Below, piece by piece: positions 27,143 through 36,174 of a DNA stretch of 55,132 nucleotides; position 1 is the first letter of the stretch; each line of letters begins with the position of its first letter. Below the pieces are notes generated by a model that saw only the letters and a program-made list of their open reading frames with translations, did no database searches and was not told the DNA's origin. The DNA is from Pseudomonas sp. NKUCC02_KPG (GTDB lineage: Bacteria; Pseudomonadota; Gammaproteobacteria; Pseudomonadales; Pseudomonadaceae): NCBI RefSeq assembly GCF_019345465.1, contig NZ_JAHKRC010000023.1:1-55132 (forward strand), written 5' to 3'. Position numbers and translations under genes: made by a program.

Positions 27143-27161
27143 GACAATGATAATCTCAACG
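27143..27161 (+). promoter_or_regulatory. Candidate Fur box before the MFS exporter gene
   Basis: GACAATGATAATCTCAACG matches 13 of 19 positions of the consensus GATAATGATAATCATTATC, including the uninterrupted core AATGATAATC. It ends 31 bases before the MFS start, a typical position for iron repression. Confidence 0.55.
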
Positions 27162-27192
27162 TCCCCCCACCCTCGGCCACGACCTCTTTTAA

Positions 27193-28422
27193 ATGACCAG
27201 CCAGCCCCTTCTGCTCCGCCATCACCGGCCATTTGTGGCCTTCTGGTTTGCCCGTATCTTCACCGCCAGTGCATTTCAAATGCTCACCGTGGCCATTGGC
27301 TGGAACCTCTACCAACTGACTGGCAACGTGATGGACCTGGGATGGGTGGGCTTGATCGAGTTCGCGCCGCGCCTGCTGTTTATGTTGCACACCGGGCATG
27401 TGGCCGACCGCTATGATCGTCGCAGAGTGGCGGCCCTGTGCCAGTCGGTACAGGCAATGATCGCCCTGACATTGGCCACCAGCAGCGCAGGCGATCACAT
27501 CACCCGGGAAATGATCTTTATCCTGGCGTTTTTGCTGGGTGCCGCCCGCTCCTTCGAAATGCCCGCCACCCAGGCGCTGCTGCCTTCGATCGTGCCGGTT
27601 GAGCTGTTCCCGCGCGCAGTGGCGGCGGCACAAGCGGCGCAACAATCGGCCACCATTGTCGCGCCAGCGTTTGGGGGCTTGTTGTATGCGTTTGGCAGCG
27701 TCTGGGTGTATGGCCCGAGCGTTGCGCTGTATCTGATTGCGGCACTGCTGATGAGTAACCTCCCCGCCCGCCAGTTGCCGCTGAACAAAGCCAAGGCCAC
27801 GCTGGACTCCCTGCTCGCGGGCATTCGCTTCATTCGCAGTCGCCCTGACGTCCTCGGCGCCATCTCCCTGGATCTGTTTGCCGTCCTGCTGGGCGGGGCC
27901 ACGGCGCTGCTGCCTGTGTTTGCCAAGGATATTTTGCTGACCGGCCCCTGGGGCCTGGGCATGCTGCGCTCGGCACCGGCGGTCGGCGCCCTGCTGATGT
28001 CATTGTGGCTGGCCAGATTCGCGGTGGAGCGCAAGGTGGGGCGCGTCATGTTTACCGCGGTGGGGATATTCGGGGTCGCCACCATCGCGTTCGGCCTGTC
28101 GACCTCGTTCTGGTTTTCAATGGCAGTGCTGGTGGTTCTTGGCGCGGCGGACATGATCAGCATGGTGATCCGCGCCTCGTTCGTGCAACTGGAGACCCCG
28201 GATGAAATGCGTGGCCGGGTGAGCGCGGTCAACGGATTGTTTATCGGCGCGTCCAACCAGCTGGGGGAATTCGAATCCGGAGTGACGGCCCACTGGCTGG
28301 GCACAGTGCCCGCCGTGGTGTTGGGCGGGGTTGGCACGCTGGTCGTCACCGGGCTGTGGATAAAACTGTTCCCGGGGCTGGCCAACCGGGACCGGATGGT
28401 AGAAGAGCACAAAACCCTGTAG
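27193..28422 (+). CDS. MFS exporter (MFS_3 / EntS-like)
   Basis: The 409-residue protein has about 12 membrane helices. It begins MTSQPLLLRHHRPFVAFWFARIF and has the loop motif GHVADRYDRRRVA after helix 2, as in the EntS-like MFS_3 family of exporters. Such proteins export siderophores or drugs from cytoplasm to periplasm. No siderophore synthesis genes are adjacent. The Fur-box-like site just upstream suggests iron-controlled expression, which favours a role in iron acquisition. The substrate is not identifiable. The stop codon lies inside the left arm of a long inverted repeat. Confidence 0.82.
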   Translation: MTSQPLLLRHHRPFVAFWFARIFTASAFQMLTVAIGWNLYQLTGNVMDLGWVGLIEFAPRLLFMLHTGHVADRYDRRRVAALCQSVQAMIALTLATSSAGDHITREMIFILAFLLGAARSFEMPATQALLPSIVPVELFPRAVAAAQAAQQSATIVAPAFGGLLYAFGSVWVYGPSVALYLIAALLMSNLPARQLPLNKAKATLDSLLAGIRFIRSRPDVLGAISLDLFAVLLGGATALLPVFAKDILLTGPWGLGMLRSAPAVGALLMSLWLARFAVERKVGRVMFTAVGIFGVATIAFGLSTSFWFSMAVLVVLGAADMISMVIRASFVQLETPDEMRGRVSAVNGLFIGASNQLGEFESGVTAHWLGTVPAVVLGGVGTLVVTGLWIKLFPGLANRDRMVEEHKTL

Positions 28423-28518
28423 TCGCTGCCGCAGGCTGCGATAAGGGCCGAAGGACCTTCGTTCTTTAAAAAGAGCGGCTCCTGCGGGCCCGATCGCAAC
28501 CTGCGGCAGCGACTACAG
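28417..28518. repeat. Long inverted repeat, second family (copy 1)
   Basis: The arms, 26 bases each with one mismatch, begin CTGTAGTCGCTGCCGCAGGC at 28417 and end with the complement at 28518. The left arm contains the MFS stop codon. The spacer holds the ATAAGGGCCGAAGG segment also found in the 53671 copy. It lies between convergent genes. Confidence 0.8.
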
Positions 28519-28527
28519 GTGAGGATC

Positions 28528-28965
28528 TCACTTTATATATAGCCGCACACCCAGCCGGTTGTGCGGCGGCACCAGCGAGGTGTTGCTGAACTCGAACCAG
28601 CCACCGTCCTTGTTACCCAGGTCAAAGGTATACACGTGCCCCACCGTGGTGCCCGCACCGTTGCAGGCCACCAGCCCCTCGCCCTGGTTACAGACCGCAG
28701 CCCGCACACCGTCCACTTCCTGGCCATCGAGCGTGACATTCGGCTGGCCGCCGTAACCGCGCTCCAGCACATAGACCTTGATACCAGGGCCCTTGTGGTC
28801 GCAGCGGGTCTGCTCACGACCATCGGACACATCCTCTACAGCGCAGGAAACAGACGCCACTTTGAGAATTTCCAGGGTGCTCAGGGGTGTCGCGGGCGCG
28901 GCGCTGATCGCGGCACTTATAAGGAAGCCGACACAGGCTGAAATCGACGTGATGACGTGCTTCAT
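28528..28965 (-). CDS. Small secreted protein, DUF4879-like
   Basis: A 145-residue protein with a signal peptide (MKHVITSISACVGFLISAAISA). The mature domain has the pattern LEILKVASVSCAVEDVSDG, then RCDHKGPGIKVYVLERGYGG. This resembles the DUF4879/YolA family of small secreted proteins, an assignment made from memory of the pattern. Four cysteines in the mature part could form disulfides. The C-terminal half has repeated beta-strand character. The family function is unknown. It is a single gene with a GGAGGGATCC Shine-Dalgarno region before the ATG, and the gene runs toward the MFS exporter. Confidence 0.7.
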   Translation of the reverse strand: MKHVITSISACVGFLISAAISAAPATPLSTLEILKVASVSCAVEDVSDGREQTRCDHKGPGIKVYVLERGYGGQPNVTLDGQEVDGVRAAVCNQGEGLVACNGAGTTVGHVYTFDLGNKDGGWFEFSNTSLVPPHNRLGVRLYIK

Positions 28966-29175
28966 GGATCCCTCCTAAAACTGGCACGCAGTATGCCTGC
29001 GACATCAAGGTTATAAAACAAGGCCCAGCAGGGTAACCAAAGCAGCCATATGTACGAGCTGCTGGTATGATGCGCGGCTTTTTCCGACAGACAGAAATTC
29101 TTCAGACGGTCCACGTCTGTGCTTTGCTGTTGAAAACGATTTAATCACGGCGCATTTGGCGCCACGGGGACTGGC

Positions 29176-30471
29176 ATGCTGGAAAGGCTGTTTCAACTCA
29201 AAGCACACAACACCAATGTGCGTACCGAGATTCTTGCGGGTATCACCACCTTCCTGGCGATGGCCTACATCCTGTTCGTCAACCCGAGCATTCTCGGCGA
29301 GACGGGCATGGACAAAGGCGCCATATTTGTTGCCACCTGTCTGGCGGCGGCTATCGGTTCGGCGACCATGGGCATTATCGCCAACTACCCGATTGCACTG
29401 GCACCGGGCATGGGCCTGAACGCCTTCTTCACCTACACCGTGGTGCTGCACTTGGGCCACACCTGGCAGGTAGCGCTGGGTGCGGTGTTTATCTCGGCGG
29501 TGCTGTTCTTCCTGTTGTCGATCTTTCGCATCCGCGAATGGATCATCAACAGCATCCCCCTGCCACTGCGTTCGGCGATTGCCGCCGGTATCGGCCTGTT
29601 CCTGGCGCTGATTGCCCTGGGTAACGCCGGTATCGTGGTTGCCAACAAGGCAACCTTGGTCGGCATGGGCGATCTGGCTCAGCCAAAAGTGATCCTGGCC
29701 TCCCTGGGCTTTGCCCTGATTGTTGCCCTTGAGGCAATGAAAGTCCGCGGCGCGGTGCTGATCGGCATTCTGGCCGTGACCATTGCTTCCATTGCAATGG
29801 GCGTCACCGATTTCGGTGGCGTCGTGTCGATGCCACCTTCCCTGGCCCCGACCTTCCTGCAACTGGACATCAAGGGGGCTCTGGACATAGGCCTGATCAG
29901 CGTGATCTTCGCCTTCCTGTTCGTTGACCTGTTCGACAACTCCGGCACATTGATCGGCGTCGCCAAGCGCGCTGGCTTGATGGGCAAAGACGGCCACATG
30001 CCAAAAATGGGCCGCGCCCTGATCGCTGACAGCACCGCAGCCATGGCCGGTTCGTTGCTGGGTACTTCGACCACCACCAGCTACATCGAGTCGGCGGCAG
30101 GCGTGAGCGCCGGTGGCCGTACCGGTCTGACGGCCATCGTGGTCGGCATCATGTTCCTGCTGGCGTTGTTCTTCTCGCCATTGGCCGCCAGCGTTCCAGC
30201 CTTCGCCACCGCACCTGCGCTGATGTTTGTTGCCGTGCTGATGATGAGCGGCCTGGCCGAAATCGAATGGGACGACGTCACCGTTGCCGCACCGGTAGTG
30301 ATCACCGCACTGGCCATGCCGTTTACCTACTCCATCGCCAACGGCATTGCCTTCGGCTTTATTTCCTGGACCGTGATCAAGCTGCTGTCGGGCCGCGCCC
30401 GTGAGCTGAATGCGCCGCTGATCATTCTGTCGGTTCTGTTTGTCGTCAAGCTAGGTTGGTTTCCTGCATGA
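29176..30471 (+). CDS. NCS2 family purine (guanine/hypoxanthine or adenine) permease
   Basis: The 431-residue polytopic membrane protein is of the AzgA branch of NCS2. It starts MLERLFQLKAHNTNVRTEILAGITTFLAMAYILFVNP. Other hallmarks are APGMGLNAFFTY, VDLFDNSGTLIGVA and the GTSTTTSYIESAAGVSAGGRTG segment. It imports purine bases by proton symport. Whether it prefers adenine or guanine/hypoxanthine cannot be told. The stop overlaps the trmA start (ATGA), so trmA is translationally coupled. I saw no purine riboswitch in the 200-base leader. Confidence 0.9.
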   Translation: MLERLFQLKAHNTNVRTEILAGITTFLAMAYILFVNPSILGETGMDKGAIFVATCLAAAIGSATMGIIANYPIALAPGMGLNAFFTYTVVLHLGHTWQVALGAVFISAVLFFLLSIFRIREWIINSIPLPLRSAIAAGIGLFLALIALGNAGIVVANKATLVGMGDLAQPKVILASLGFALIVALEAMKVRGAVLIGILAVTIASIAMGVTDFGGVVSMPPSLAPTFLQLDIKGALDIGLISVIFAFLFVDLFDNSGTLIGVAKRAGLMGKDGHMPKMGRALIADSTAAMAGSLLGTSTTTSYIESAAGVSAGGRTGLTAIVVGIMFLLALFFSPLAASVPAFATAPALMFVAVLMMSGLAEIEWDDVTVAAPVVITALAMPFTYSIANGIAFGFISWTVIKLLSGRARELNAPLIILSVLFVVKLGWFPA

Positions 30472-31556
30472 GTGCTCTGCCATTTGATCCTGCTACCTAC
30501 GCCGTTGAGCTTGAGGCCAAGGCCAATCGTCTGCGCGAGTTGCTGGCGCCTTTCGATGCGCCAGAACCCCAGGTGTTCGATTCGCCCCTGAAGCACTTTC
30601 GTCTGCGGGCCGAATTTCGCCTGTGGCGCGAAGGGGGCGAGCGTCACTACGCCATGTTCGCGCAAGATGACAAGCGCACACCGATCCTGATCGAAGAGTT
30701 TCCGATTGCCAGCCTGCGCATCAACCAATTGATGCCCCAACTCAAGGCCGCCTGGAAAGCCAGCTCAGCCCTGAGCCACAAGCTGTTCCAGGTTGAGTTC
30801 CAGACCACCCTGGCAGGCGATGCGATGGTCACTCTGTGCTATCACCGCCCGCTGGACGAGCACTGGCAAACCGCTGCCGAGCAGTTGGCCAAAGACCTCG
30901 ATATCAGCGTGATCGGCCGCTCCAAGGGCAAACGTGTCGTGATCGGCCGCGATCATGTGGTCGAAGCGCTGGAAGTGGCGGGTCGCACCTTCACTTATCA
31001 ACAGCCCGAAGGCGCGTTCACCCAGCCCAATGGCACGGTCAACCAGAAGATGCTCAATTGGGCATACGAAGCGCTGGGCGAACGTTCGGATGATCTGCTG
31101 GAACTGTATTGCGGCAACGGCAACTTCACCCTGCCGCTGGCAACTCGCGTGCGCAAAGTGCTGGCTACCGAAATCAGCAAGACATCGGTGTACGCCGCGC
31201 TCAACAACCTGCGCGACAACGCTGTGGATAACGTCACGCTGGTGCGCCTGTCGGCAGAAGAACTGACCGAAGCCCTGAATGAAGTACGTCCATTCCGTCG
31301 CTTGCAGGGTATTGACCTGAAAAGCTACGAGTTCGGCAGCGTTTTCGTTGACCCGCCGCGTGCGGGCATGGACCCGGACACCTGCGAACTGACACGCCGC
31401 TTCGATAACATCCTGTATATCTCGTGCAACCCTGCAACATTGGCCGAGAACATCGCCCAACTGCACGATACTCACCGGATTGAGCGCTGCGCAGTATTTG
31501 ACCAATTCCCGTGGACTCACCACATGGAGTCGGGCGTGTTGCTGGTTCGCCGGTAA
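30468..31556 (+). CDS. trmA: tRNA (uracil-5-)-methyltransferase
   Basis: The protein is 362 residues from ATG 30468 (MSALPFDPATYAVELEAK). The ATG at 30456 lies within the upstream gene and adds four residues. It makes m5U54 (ribothymidine) in the T-loop of tRNAs using SAM. The SAM site is in LELYCGNGNFTLPLA. The DPPRAG motif and the catalytic nucleophile Cys320 in ISCNPATL are present. There is no TRAM or Fe-S cluster, which separates it from RlmC/RlmD. It overlaps the NCS2 permease by 4 bases. A REP element follows. Confidence 0.96.
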   Translation: MSALPFDPATYAVELEAKANRLRELLAPFDAPEPQVFDSPLKHFRLRAEFRLWREGGERHYAMFAQDDKRTPILIEEFPIASLRINQLMPQLKAAWKASSALSHKLFQVEFQTTLAGDAMVTLCYHRPLDEHWQTAAEQLAKDLDISVIGRSKGKRVVIGRDHVVEALEVAGRTFTYQQPEGAFTQPNGTVNQKMLNWAYEALGERSDDLLELYCGNGNFTLPLATRVRKVLATEISKTSVYAALNNLRDNAVDNVTLVRLSAEELTEALNEVRPFRRLQGIDLKSYEFGSVFVDPPRAGMDPDTCELTRRFDNILYISCNPATLAENIAQLHDTHRIERCAVFDQFPWTHHMESGVLLVRR

Positions 31557-31586
31557 ACACAGGTTCTGATACACCGTGTCGACCGA

Positions 31587-31650
31587 ATCGCGGGCAAGCC
31601 CGCTCCCACAGGATCAGCGCAATACCTGTGGGAGCGGACTTGCCCGCGAT
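31587..31650. repeat. REP pair in inverted (tail-first) orientation
   Basis: The arm ATCGCGGGCAAGCCCGCTCC comes first (from 31587). TGTGGGAGCGGACTTGCCCG follows (from 31627), with only 16 bases between. The order is the reverse of the other pairs in this window. It lies between the convergent trmA and hasF genes. Confidence 0.85.
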
Positions 31651-31674
31651 GGCCACGCCGCACTATGGCCATGT

Positions 31675-32994
31675 TTAATGGGCCCGAAAATACCCCGCCA
31701 CCTGCCGCAAATCCCCTTCATTCAATAACCCCGCGTAGTACTTGAGCTGCACCCGCGCCAGCAAATAGGCATAGCGCGCCTCAGCCAAATCCCGCTTGGC
31801 ACTGAACAGCTGCTGTTCGGCATCCAGCACATCCAGATTGACCCGCTCGCCCCCACTCACGCTTTTCTGCGTCGCCTGCACCAGTGCACCGGCAGACTCA
31901 ACGGCCATTTCATACGCACGCACCTTGGCCGCCGCGCTGCTATTGAGGTTGTATTGCTTGCGCAGGTCCACCAGCGTGGTCGCTGTTTGCGCGTCCAGTT
32001 CGTACTGAGCCTGGGACAGTTGCCGCGCAGCCTGACGGGTCGATGCCGACACCGATCCCCCTGCAAACAACGGCACGGTGAGCTGAATGCCCACGCTGTT
32101 GGTGTCGTACTTCTGGTTGTAGGTGCTCTCCGAATCGGAGCTGGTCTGACGGCTGCTGGCATACAAGCTGAGCTTGGGCAGATGCCCGGCCCGCTTGCGT
32201 TCCACCTCATACTCGGCCGAGGTCAACGCGTGATGCTGCGACGCCAGCTCCGGGTTATTGGCCAGCGCCAGTTCGCGCCAGCTTTCGAAGCGCCGAGGTT
32301 CCAGTGGCAGAATCACAAAATGCGCCACCAGTGGGGCAAGCTGCTCGACCTGCAGCGGCTCACCAAGCATCGCCTCCAGCTCACGCAAGGCTGCGTCCTG
32401 ATTATCTTGCGCCTCGATTTCTTCAGCCACCGCCATGCTCAGGCGCGCCTGGGTTTCCAGCACATCGGTGCGAGTACCCTCACCGCCTTCAAGAAGCCGT
32501 TGGTTGAGTTGCAGGCGCTCGGCAAAGGCGCGCTTTTGCGCCCGGCTCAATTCGATCCGCTCCTGCGCCAGCAGCGCCTGGCTGTAGGCACTGAGCACGC
32601 GCACCGCCAGATACTGACTTTTGCTGCGAAAGCGCTCATCAGAAAACAGCGCCTGCGCTGCTCCCTGTCGGAATCGTGCGTAGGCTTCGTAGTCCAGTAG
32701 CGGTTGCTGCAAGGTCAAGGTCGCCGCATAACTGCGGTAGTCGCGGTCGGTCCGAGTGCTGGCCTGGGTGACTTCGGACTCGTTGCGCGAATTGTTGTAG
32801 TTCCACGACAGGGTGGGCAGCAACGCCGAGCGACCCAGGGCGCGGTTCTCCTCCCCTGCCGCCCGCTCTTCAATGGCGGCCTGAAAGGTCGGGTCGTTGC
32901 GAATCGCCAGATCGTAGGCTTCCAGCAACCCCATCGCCTGTACCGGCCCAGCACACGCCATCAGTAATCCACATAAGAACTGGCGCACCGTCAT
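31675..32994 (-). CDS. hasF: Type I secretion outer-membrane protein HasF (TolC family)
   Basis: A 439-residue protein with a signal peptide ending near residue 20 (VQAMG). Two outer-membrane efflux repeats of long coiled-coil helices follow (around residues 25-215 and 225-420), as in TolC/AprF. It forms the exit channel of the HasDEF system in the outer membrane. Its start overlaps the hasE stop (ATGA). The substrate is inferred from the adjacent hasA. It is the last gene of the has operon. A related AprDEF system can also export HasA in some pseudomonads. Confidence 0.92.
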   Translation of the reverse strand: MTVRQFLCGLLMACAGPVQAMGLLEAYDLAIRNDPTFQAAIEERAAGEENRALGRSALLPTLSWNYNNSRNESEVTQASTRTDRDYRSYAATLTLQQPLLDYEAYARFRQGAAQALFSDERFRSKSQYLAVRVLSAYSQALLAQERIELSRAQKRAFAERLQLNQRLLEGGEGTRTDVLETQARLSMAVAEEIEAQDNQDAALRELEAMLGEPLQVEQLAPLVAHFVILPLEPRRFESWRELALANNPELASQHHALTSAEYEVERKRAGHLPKLSLYASSRQTSSDSESTYNQKYDTNSVGIQLTVPLFAGGSVSASTRQAARQLSQAQYELDAQTATTLVDLRKQYNLNSSAAAKVRAYEMAVESAGALVQATQKSVSGGERVNLDVLDAEQQLFSAKRDLAEARYAYLLARVQLKYYAGLLNEGDLRQVAGYFRAH

Positions 32995-34319
32995 TCCTCC
33001 ACCAACGCCATATGCGTACGGTCGAGCAACGGCTTGAACAGATAATTGAGCATCGAACGCTCGCCCGTGCGCACAAATGCTTCAACCGGCATGCCCGGGC
33101 GAATCTGCAGCCCGGCCAGTTGGGCCATGCCCGCATCGCTGACCTGTGCGCGCAGCGTGTAATACGGCTCGTCCGTGCGCTCATCGACCTGGCGATCCGC
33201 CGACACCAGTGTCACCTCGCCCGCCACCCTTGGCGTGGTGCTTTGGCTGAAGGCCGAGAACATCAACTCCACCGGCAAGCCCGGGTGAACCTTGTCGGCC
33301 AGTTCAACCGGCACGCGCGCCTCGACCAGCAGGGGTTCTCCCTGGGGCACGATTTCCATCAGTGCCTGACCGGGCTTGATCACGCCGCCCTCCGTAAACA
33401 CATCCAGCCCCACCACAATTCCGGCCACGGGAGCGCGCAACTGGCTGTTGGCCAACTCAAACTCGGCCGAAGCCAGCCGGTTGCGCAGATCCTCGGTGCG
33501 CACTCGGGTGTCGGCCAGTTGGGTACGGACTTCCTTTTGATACTCCTCGGCCAGTTGCCGAATTTTCAGACGCATCTCCAACACTTGTCGCTGCAATTGA
33601 CCGATGCGACCGTAGTCTTCACTGATGGAGCCCAGTACCTGGGCGTACACCCGCTCGCTGTCCAGCAGGCGATTGCGCGGGATATACCCTTCCCTCGCCA
33701 GCTCACGCAAACCTTGCAGTTGTTCGGCAAGGGCCGTGCGTTGCAACACCTTGCTGGTCTGGGATTCACGCACCCCGCGCAACTGCGCCTCGGCGCCCGC
33801 GATACTCTCGTCGACCCCTTGCTGATCCAGCAGCAACGCCTGACGGCGGCTATCAAACAGTTGCCGCTGCAATACCAGATTCGATGCCACTTCCGGCTCG
33901 GTCGCCAAGGCCGTCAACTCGACAGGAAAGTTCACGCTGGCGGCGCCATCGCGCTCGGCATTTAGCCGCGCCTCACTGGCCAGCGAGCCATAAAACTGGC
34001 TGCGCAACGACTGAGCCTGCCCCAGCAGCGGGGTTTCCTTCAACCGGATCAAGACCTGACCGGCATCCACCTTGTCGCCGTCACGCACATCGATCCGCTC
34101 AACAATCCCGCCGCTGGGGTGTTGCACCACTTTGCGATGGCCCGAAACCATCACCTTGCCCGACACCGCGACGCCCTTGTCCAGCGGCGCCAAAGCGGCC
34201 CAGCCGAGAAACCCGAGAAAGCCGCCGAGCATCAGCAGCCAACCCAAACGCGAATAGCGGGTGTCATCCAGTTGCAGCACATTGCTGTCCCCAGGGACCT
34301 TGGCGTTCGAATACTTCAT
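32991..34319 (-). CDS. hasE: Type I secretion membrane-fusion protein HasE (HlyD family)
   Basis: The 442-residue protein has a short cytoplasmic N terminus and one membrane helix (LGWLLMLGGFLGFLGWAALAPL, about 24-45). A biotinyl-lipoyl-like segment (VVQHPSGGIVERIDVRDGDKV) comes next, then a long coiled-coil hairpin (about 95-285) and a beta-barrel C-terminal domain. It bridges HasD in the inner membrane and HasF in the outer membrane. Four-base overlaps with both neighbours indicate one tightly coupled translational unit. Confidence 0.93.
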   Translation of the reverse strand: MKYSNAKVPGDSNVLQLDDTRYSRLGWLLMLGGFLGFLGWAALAPLDKGVAVSGKVMVSGHRKVVQHPSGGIVERIDVRDGDKVDAGQVLIRLKETPLLGQAQSLRSQFYGSLASEARLNAERDGAASVNFPVELTALATEPEVASNLVLQRQLFDSRRQALLLDQQGVDESIAGAEAQLRGVRESQTSKVLQRTALAEQLQGLRELAREGYIPRNRLLDSERVYAQVLGSISEDYGRIGQLQRQVLEMRLKIRQLAEEYQKEVRTQLADTRVRTEDLRNRLASAEFELANSQLRAPVAGIVVGLDVFTEGGVIKPGQALMEIVPQGEPLLVEARVPVELADKVHPGLPVELMFSAFSQSTTPRVAGEVTLVSADRQVDERTDEPYYTLRAQVSDAGMAQLAGLQIRPGMPVEAFVRTGERSMLNYLFKPLLDRTHMALVEE

Positions 34320-36061
34320 GCCTTGCCCGCCTCTGCCGTACCGAGCCGATAGCTCACATTCATCGCAGGCTTGGGCGCCGCAGGTTTCGCTGCAGCGGGC
34401 GCACCAAGCACCTTGGCCGTCGGGCCAAAGGCTTGTAGCTGGCCTTCGCGCAGAATCAACAGGTAGTCGGTGAGGGTCAGCACATTGGGTTTGTGGGTGA
34501 TCAAAATCAGTGTTCGCTTGTGCTGTTTGAGCTGGGCAATGGCCTGTAACAAGGCCTGTTCCCCGGCTTCATCGAGGTTGGAGTTGGGTTCGTCGAGCAC
34601 GATCACCGCTGGCAAGCCGTAAAGTGCACGGGCCAGGCCGATGCGTTGCTTCTGCCCGCCGGACAGCCCCGCGCCGCCTTCACCCAGGCGTGTTTCATAG
34701 CCGTCGGGCAATTGCAGAATCAGCTGATGCACTCCGGCCAGTTGCGCAGCGGCCAACACCTTGTCGGCATCCACCTCGGCAAAGCGTGCGATGTTTTGCG
34801 CGATGGTCCCGGCAAACAACTGAATGTCCTGGGGCAAATACCCCAGATGCGGACCGAGCTGATGCTTGTCCCACTGCGACAACTCAGCCCCGTCCAGCCG
34901 CACCTTGCCCGCCAGCGGTTGCCATACCCCAATCAACAGCCGGGCCAAGGTCGACTTGCCGCAGCCAGAAGGCCCGATCACCCCTATCACTTGCCCGGCC
35001 GGCAAGGTGAAGCTCAAGTTGGCCAGGGTGGCGCGACGGGTGCCGGGAGCGCTGGCGCTCAATTGCTCCACCGCCAGTTCGCCCCGAGGCGCAGGCAATG
35101 CCATGCGCCGGGCTCGCGGCGGATAGCTGTGCAGCAATGCTTCGAGGCGCTGATAGGCCAGCCGTGCCGACGTCCATTGCTTCCATACACCGATCAACTG
35201 GTCGATGGGGCTCAGTACCCGGCCCATCAGAATGGAGCCGGCAATCATCATCCCGGCCGTGATCTGGCCTTGTACGGCCAGCAGCGCGCCCAACCCAAGC
35301 ACCAGGGATTGCAGCGCCAGGCGCACGCCTTTTGACCAGGCGCTGACGGTGGCGGTTTTTTCACTGGCCAGATTCTGCTGCGCCAAAAAGGCCGTGTGCT
35401 GTGCCAACCAACCCTCGCGCAAGGTATCGAGCATGCCCATTGCCTCGATGGCCTCGGCATTGCGTAGATGGGCGCTGGCTTGCTGGGTGGCTTGCACTGA
35501 CAACTCACTGGCGGCTTTAAGTGGGGCTTGCGAGACGCGCTGATTGACCCACGCCAGTATCATCAACAGCACCGCCCCGCCCAGGGCCAGCAGCCCCAGC
35601 CACGGGCTGAACATAAAAATTACAAACAGGTACACCGGAAACCACGGCGCATCGAAGAACGCGAACAGGGCATTGCCGGTCGCAAATTGGCGCAGGCTGG
35701 TGAGGTCATTCAGCGCCTGCCCGGCCGCCGGGTTGCCAGTGCGCAATTGCGCTTCGAACGCGGCGTCGTAGACGCGCTGATTCAAGCGCATATCCATCTG
35801 CGTGCCGAGGCGGATCACCACCTGACTACGCACCCATTCCAACGCGCCCATCAGGCCAAAGAGGCCGAGGATCATCAGCGTCAGCATCAACAGGGTCATT
35901 TGATTGCCCGATGCCAGCACCCGGTCATACACCTGCAACATGTACAACGCCGGTGCCAGCATCAGTAAATTGATCACGGCCGAGAACAGGCCGATATTGA
36001 AGAAAGCACGTTTGTAGGCCGTCAAGGCAGCCAGCATCTCGTTGGCTTTGGGCCGGGTCAT
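34316..36061 (-). CDS. hasD: Type I secretion ABC transporter HasD
   Basis: The protein is 581 residues from ATG 36061 (MTRPKANEMLAALTAYK). The longer frame starts inside the REP element and is rejected. It has an ABC transmembrane domain (about 20-310) with six helices and an ATPase domain. The ATPase has Walker A GPSGCGKST (about 362-370), signature LSGGQKQRIGLARAL and Walker B VIVLDEPNSNLD. It belongs to the PrtD/AprD/HasD family, which recognises an uncleaved C-terminal signal. It drives HasA export across both membranes in one step. A REP pair separates it from hasA. Confidence 0.94.
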   Translation of the reverse strand: MTRPKANEMLAALTAYKRAFFNIGLFSAVINLLMLAPALYMLQVYDRVLASGNQMTLLMLTLMILGLFGLMGALEWVRSQVVIRLGTQMDMRLNQRVYDAAFEAQLRTGNPAAGQALNDLTSLRQFATGNALFAFFDAPWFPVYLFVIFMFSPWLGLLALGGAVLLMILAWVNQRVSQAPLKAASELSVQATQQASAHLRNAEAIEAMGMLDTLREGWLAQHTAFLAQQNLASEKTATVSAWSKGVRLALQSLVLGLGALLAVQGQITAGMMIAGSILMGRVLSPIDQLIGVWKQWTSARLAYQRLEALLHSYPPRARRMALPAPRGELAVEQLSASAPGTRRATLANLSFTLPAGQVIGVIGPSGCGKSTLARLLIGVWQPLAGKVRLDGAELSQWDKHQLGPHLGYLPQDIQLFAGTIAQNIARFAEVDADKVLAAAQLAGVHQLILQLPDGYETRLGEGGAGLSGGQKQRIGLARALYGLPAVIVLDEPNSNLDEAGEQALLQAIAQLKQHKRTLILITHKPNVLTLTDYLLILREGQLQAFGPTAKVLGAPAAAKPAAPKPAMNVSYRLGTAEAGKA

Positions 36062-36093
36062 GGAAGGATTCCGAGGAAGTGGGCCGAAAACCC

Positions 36094-36145
36094 TGTGGGA
36101 GCTGGCTTGCCTGCGATGCAATCGCGGGCAAGCCCGGCTCCCACA
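36094..36145. repeat. Compact REP pair between hasA and hasD
   Basis: TGTGGGAGCTGGCTTGCCTG (from 36094) and ATCGCGGGCAAGCCCGGCTC (from 36121) are separated by only a few bases and form one long hairpin. Inside the operon it could stabilise hasA mRNA or reduce hasD expression, which would fit the need for much more hemophore than exporter. Confidence 0.85.
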
Positions 36146-36174
36146 GGATTGGAGTTCACTGAAGTGAGCGGGAG

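Larger units (their letters stand above)
26787..27192. other. Divergent control region between cioA and the MFS gene
   Basis: 406 bases with no credible gene. It contains a perfect ANR/FNR palindrome (26947-26960) and a Fur-box-like sequence (27143-27161). These lie on the sides nearest cioA and the MFS gene respectively. The rest shows no clear repeat. Confidence 0.6.

Noticed and set aside
28966..29175. Purine riboswitch before the NCS2 permease
   Set aside because: The conserved core and paired arms of the purine aptamer were not recognisable in the leader.
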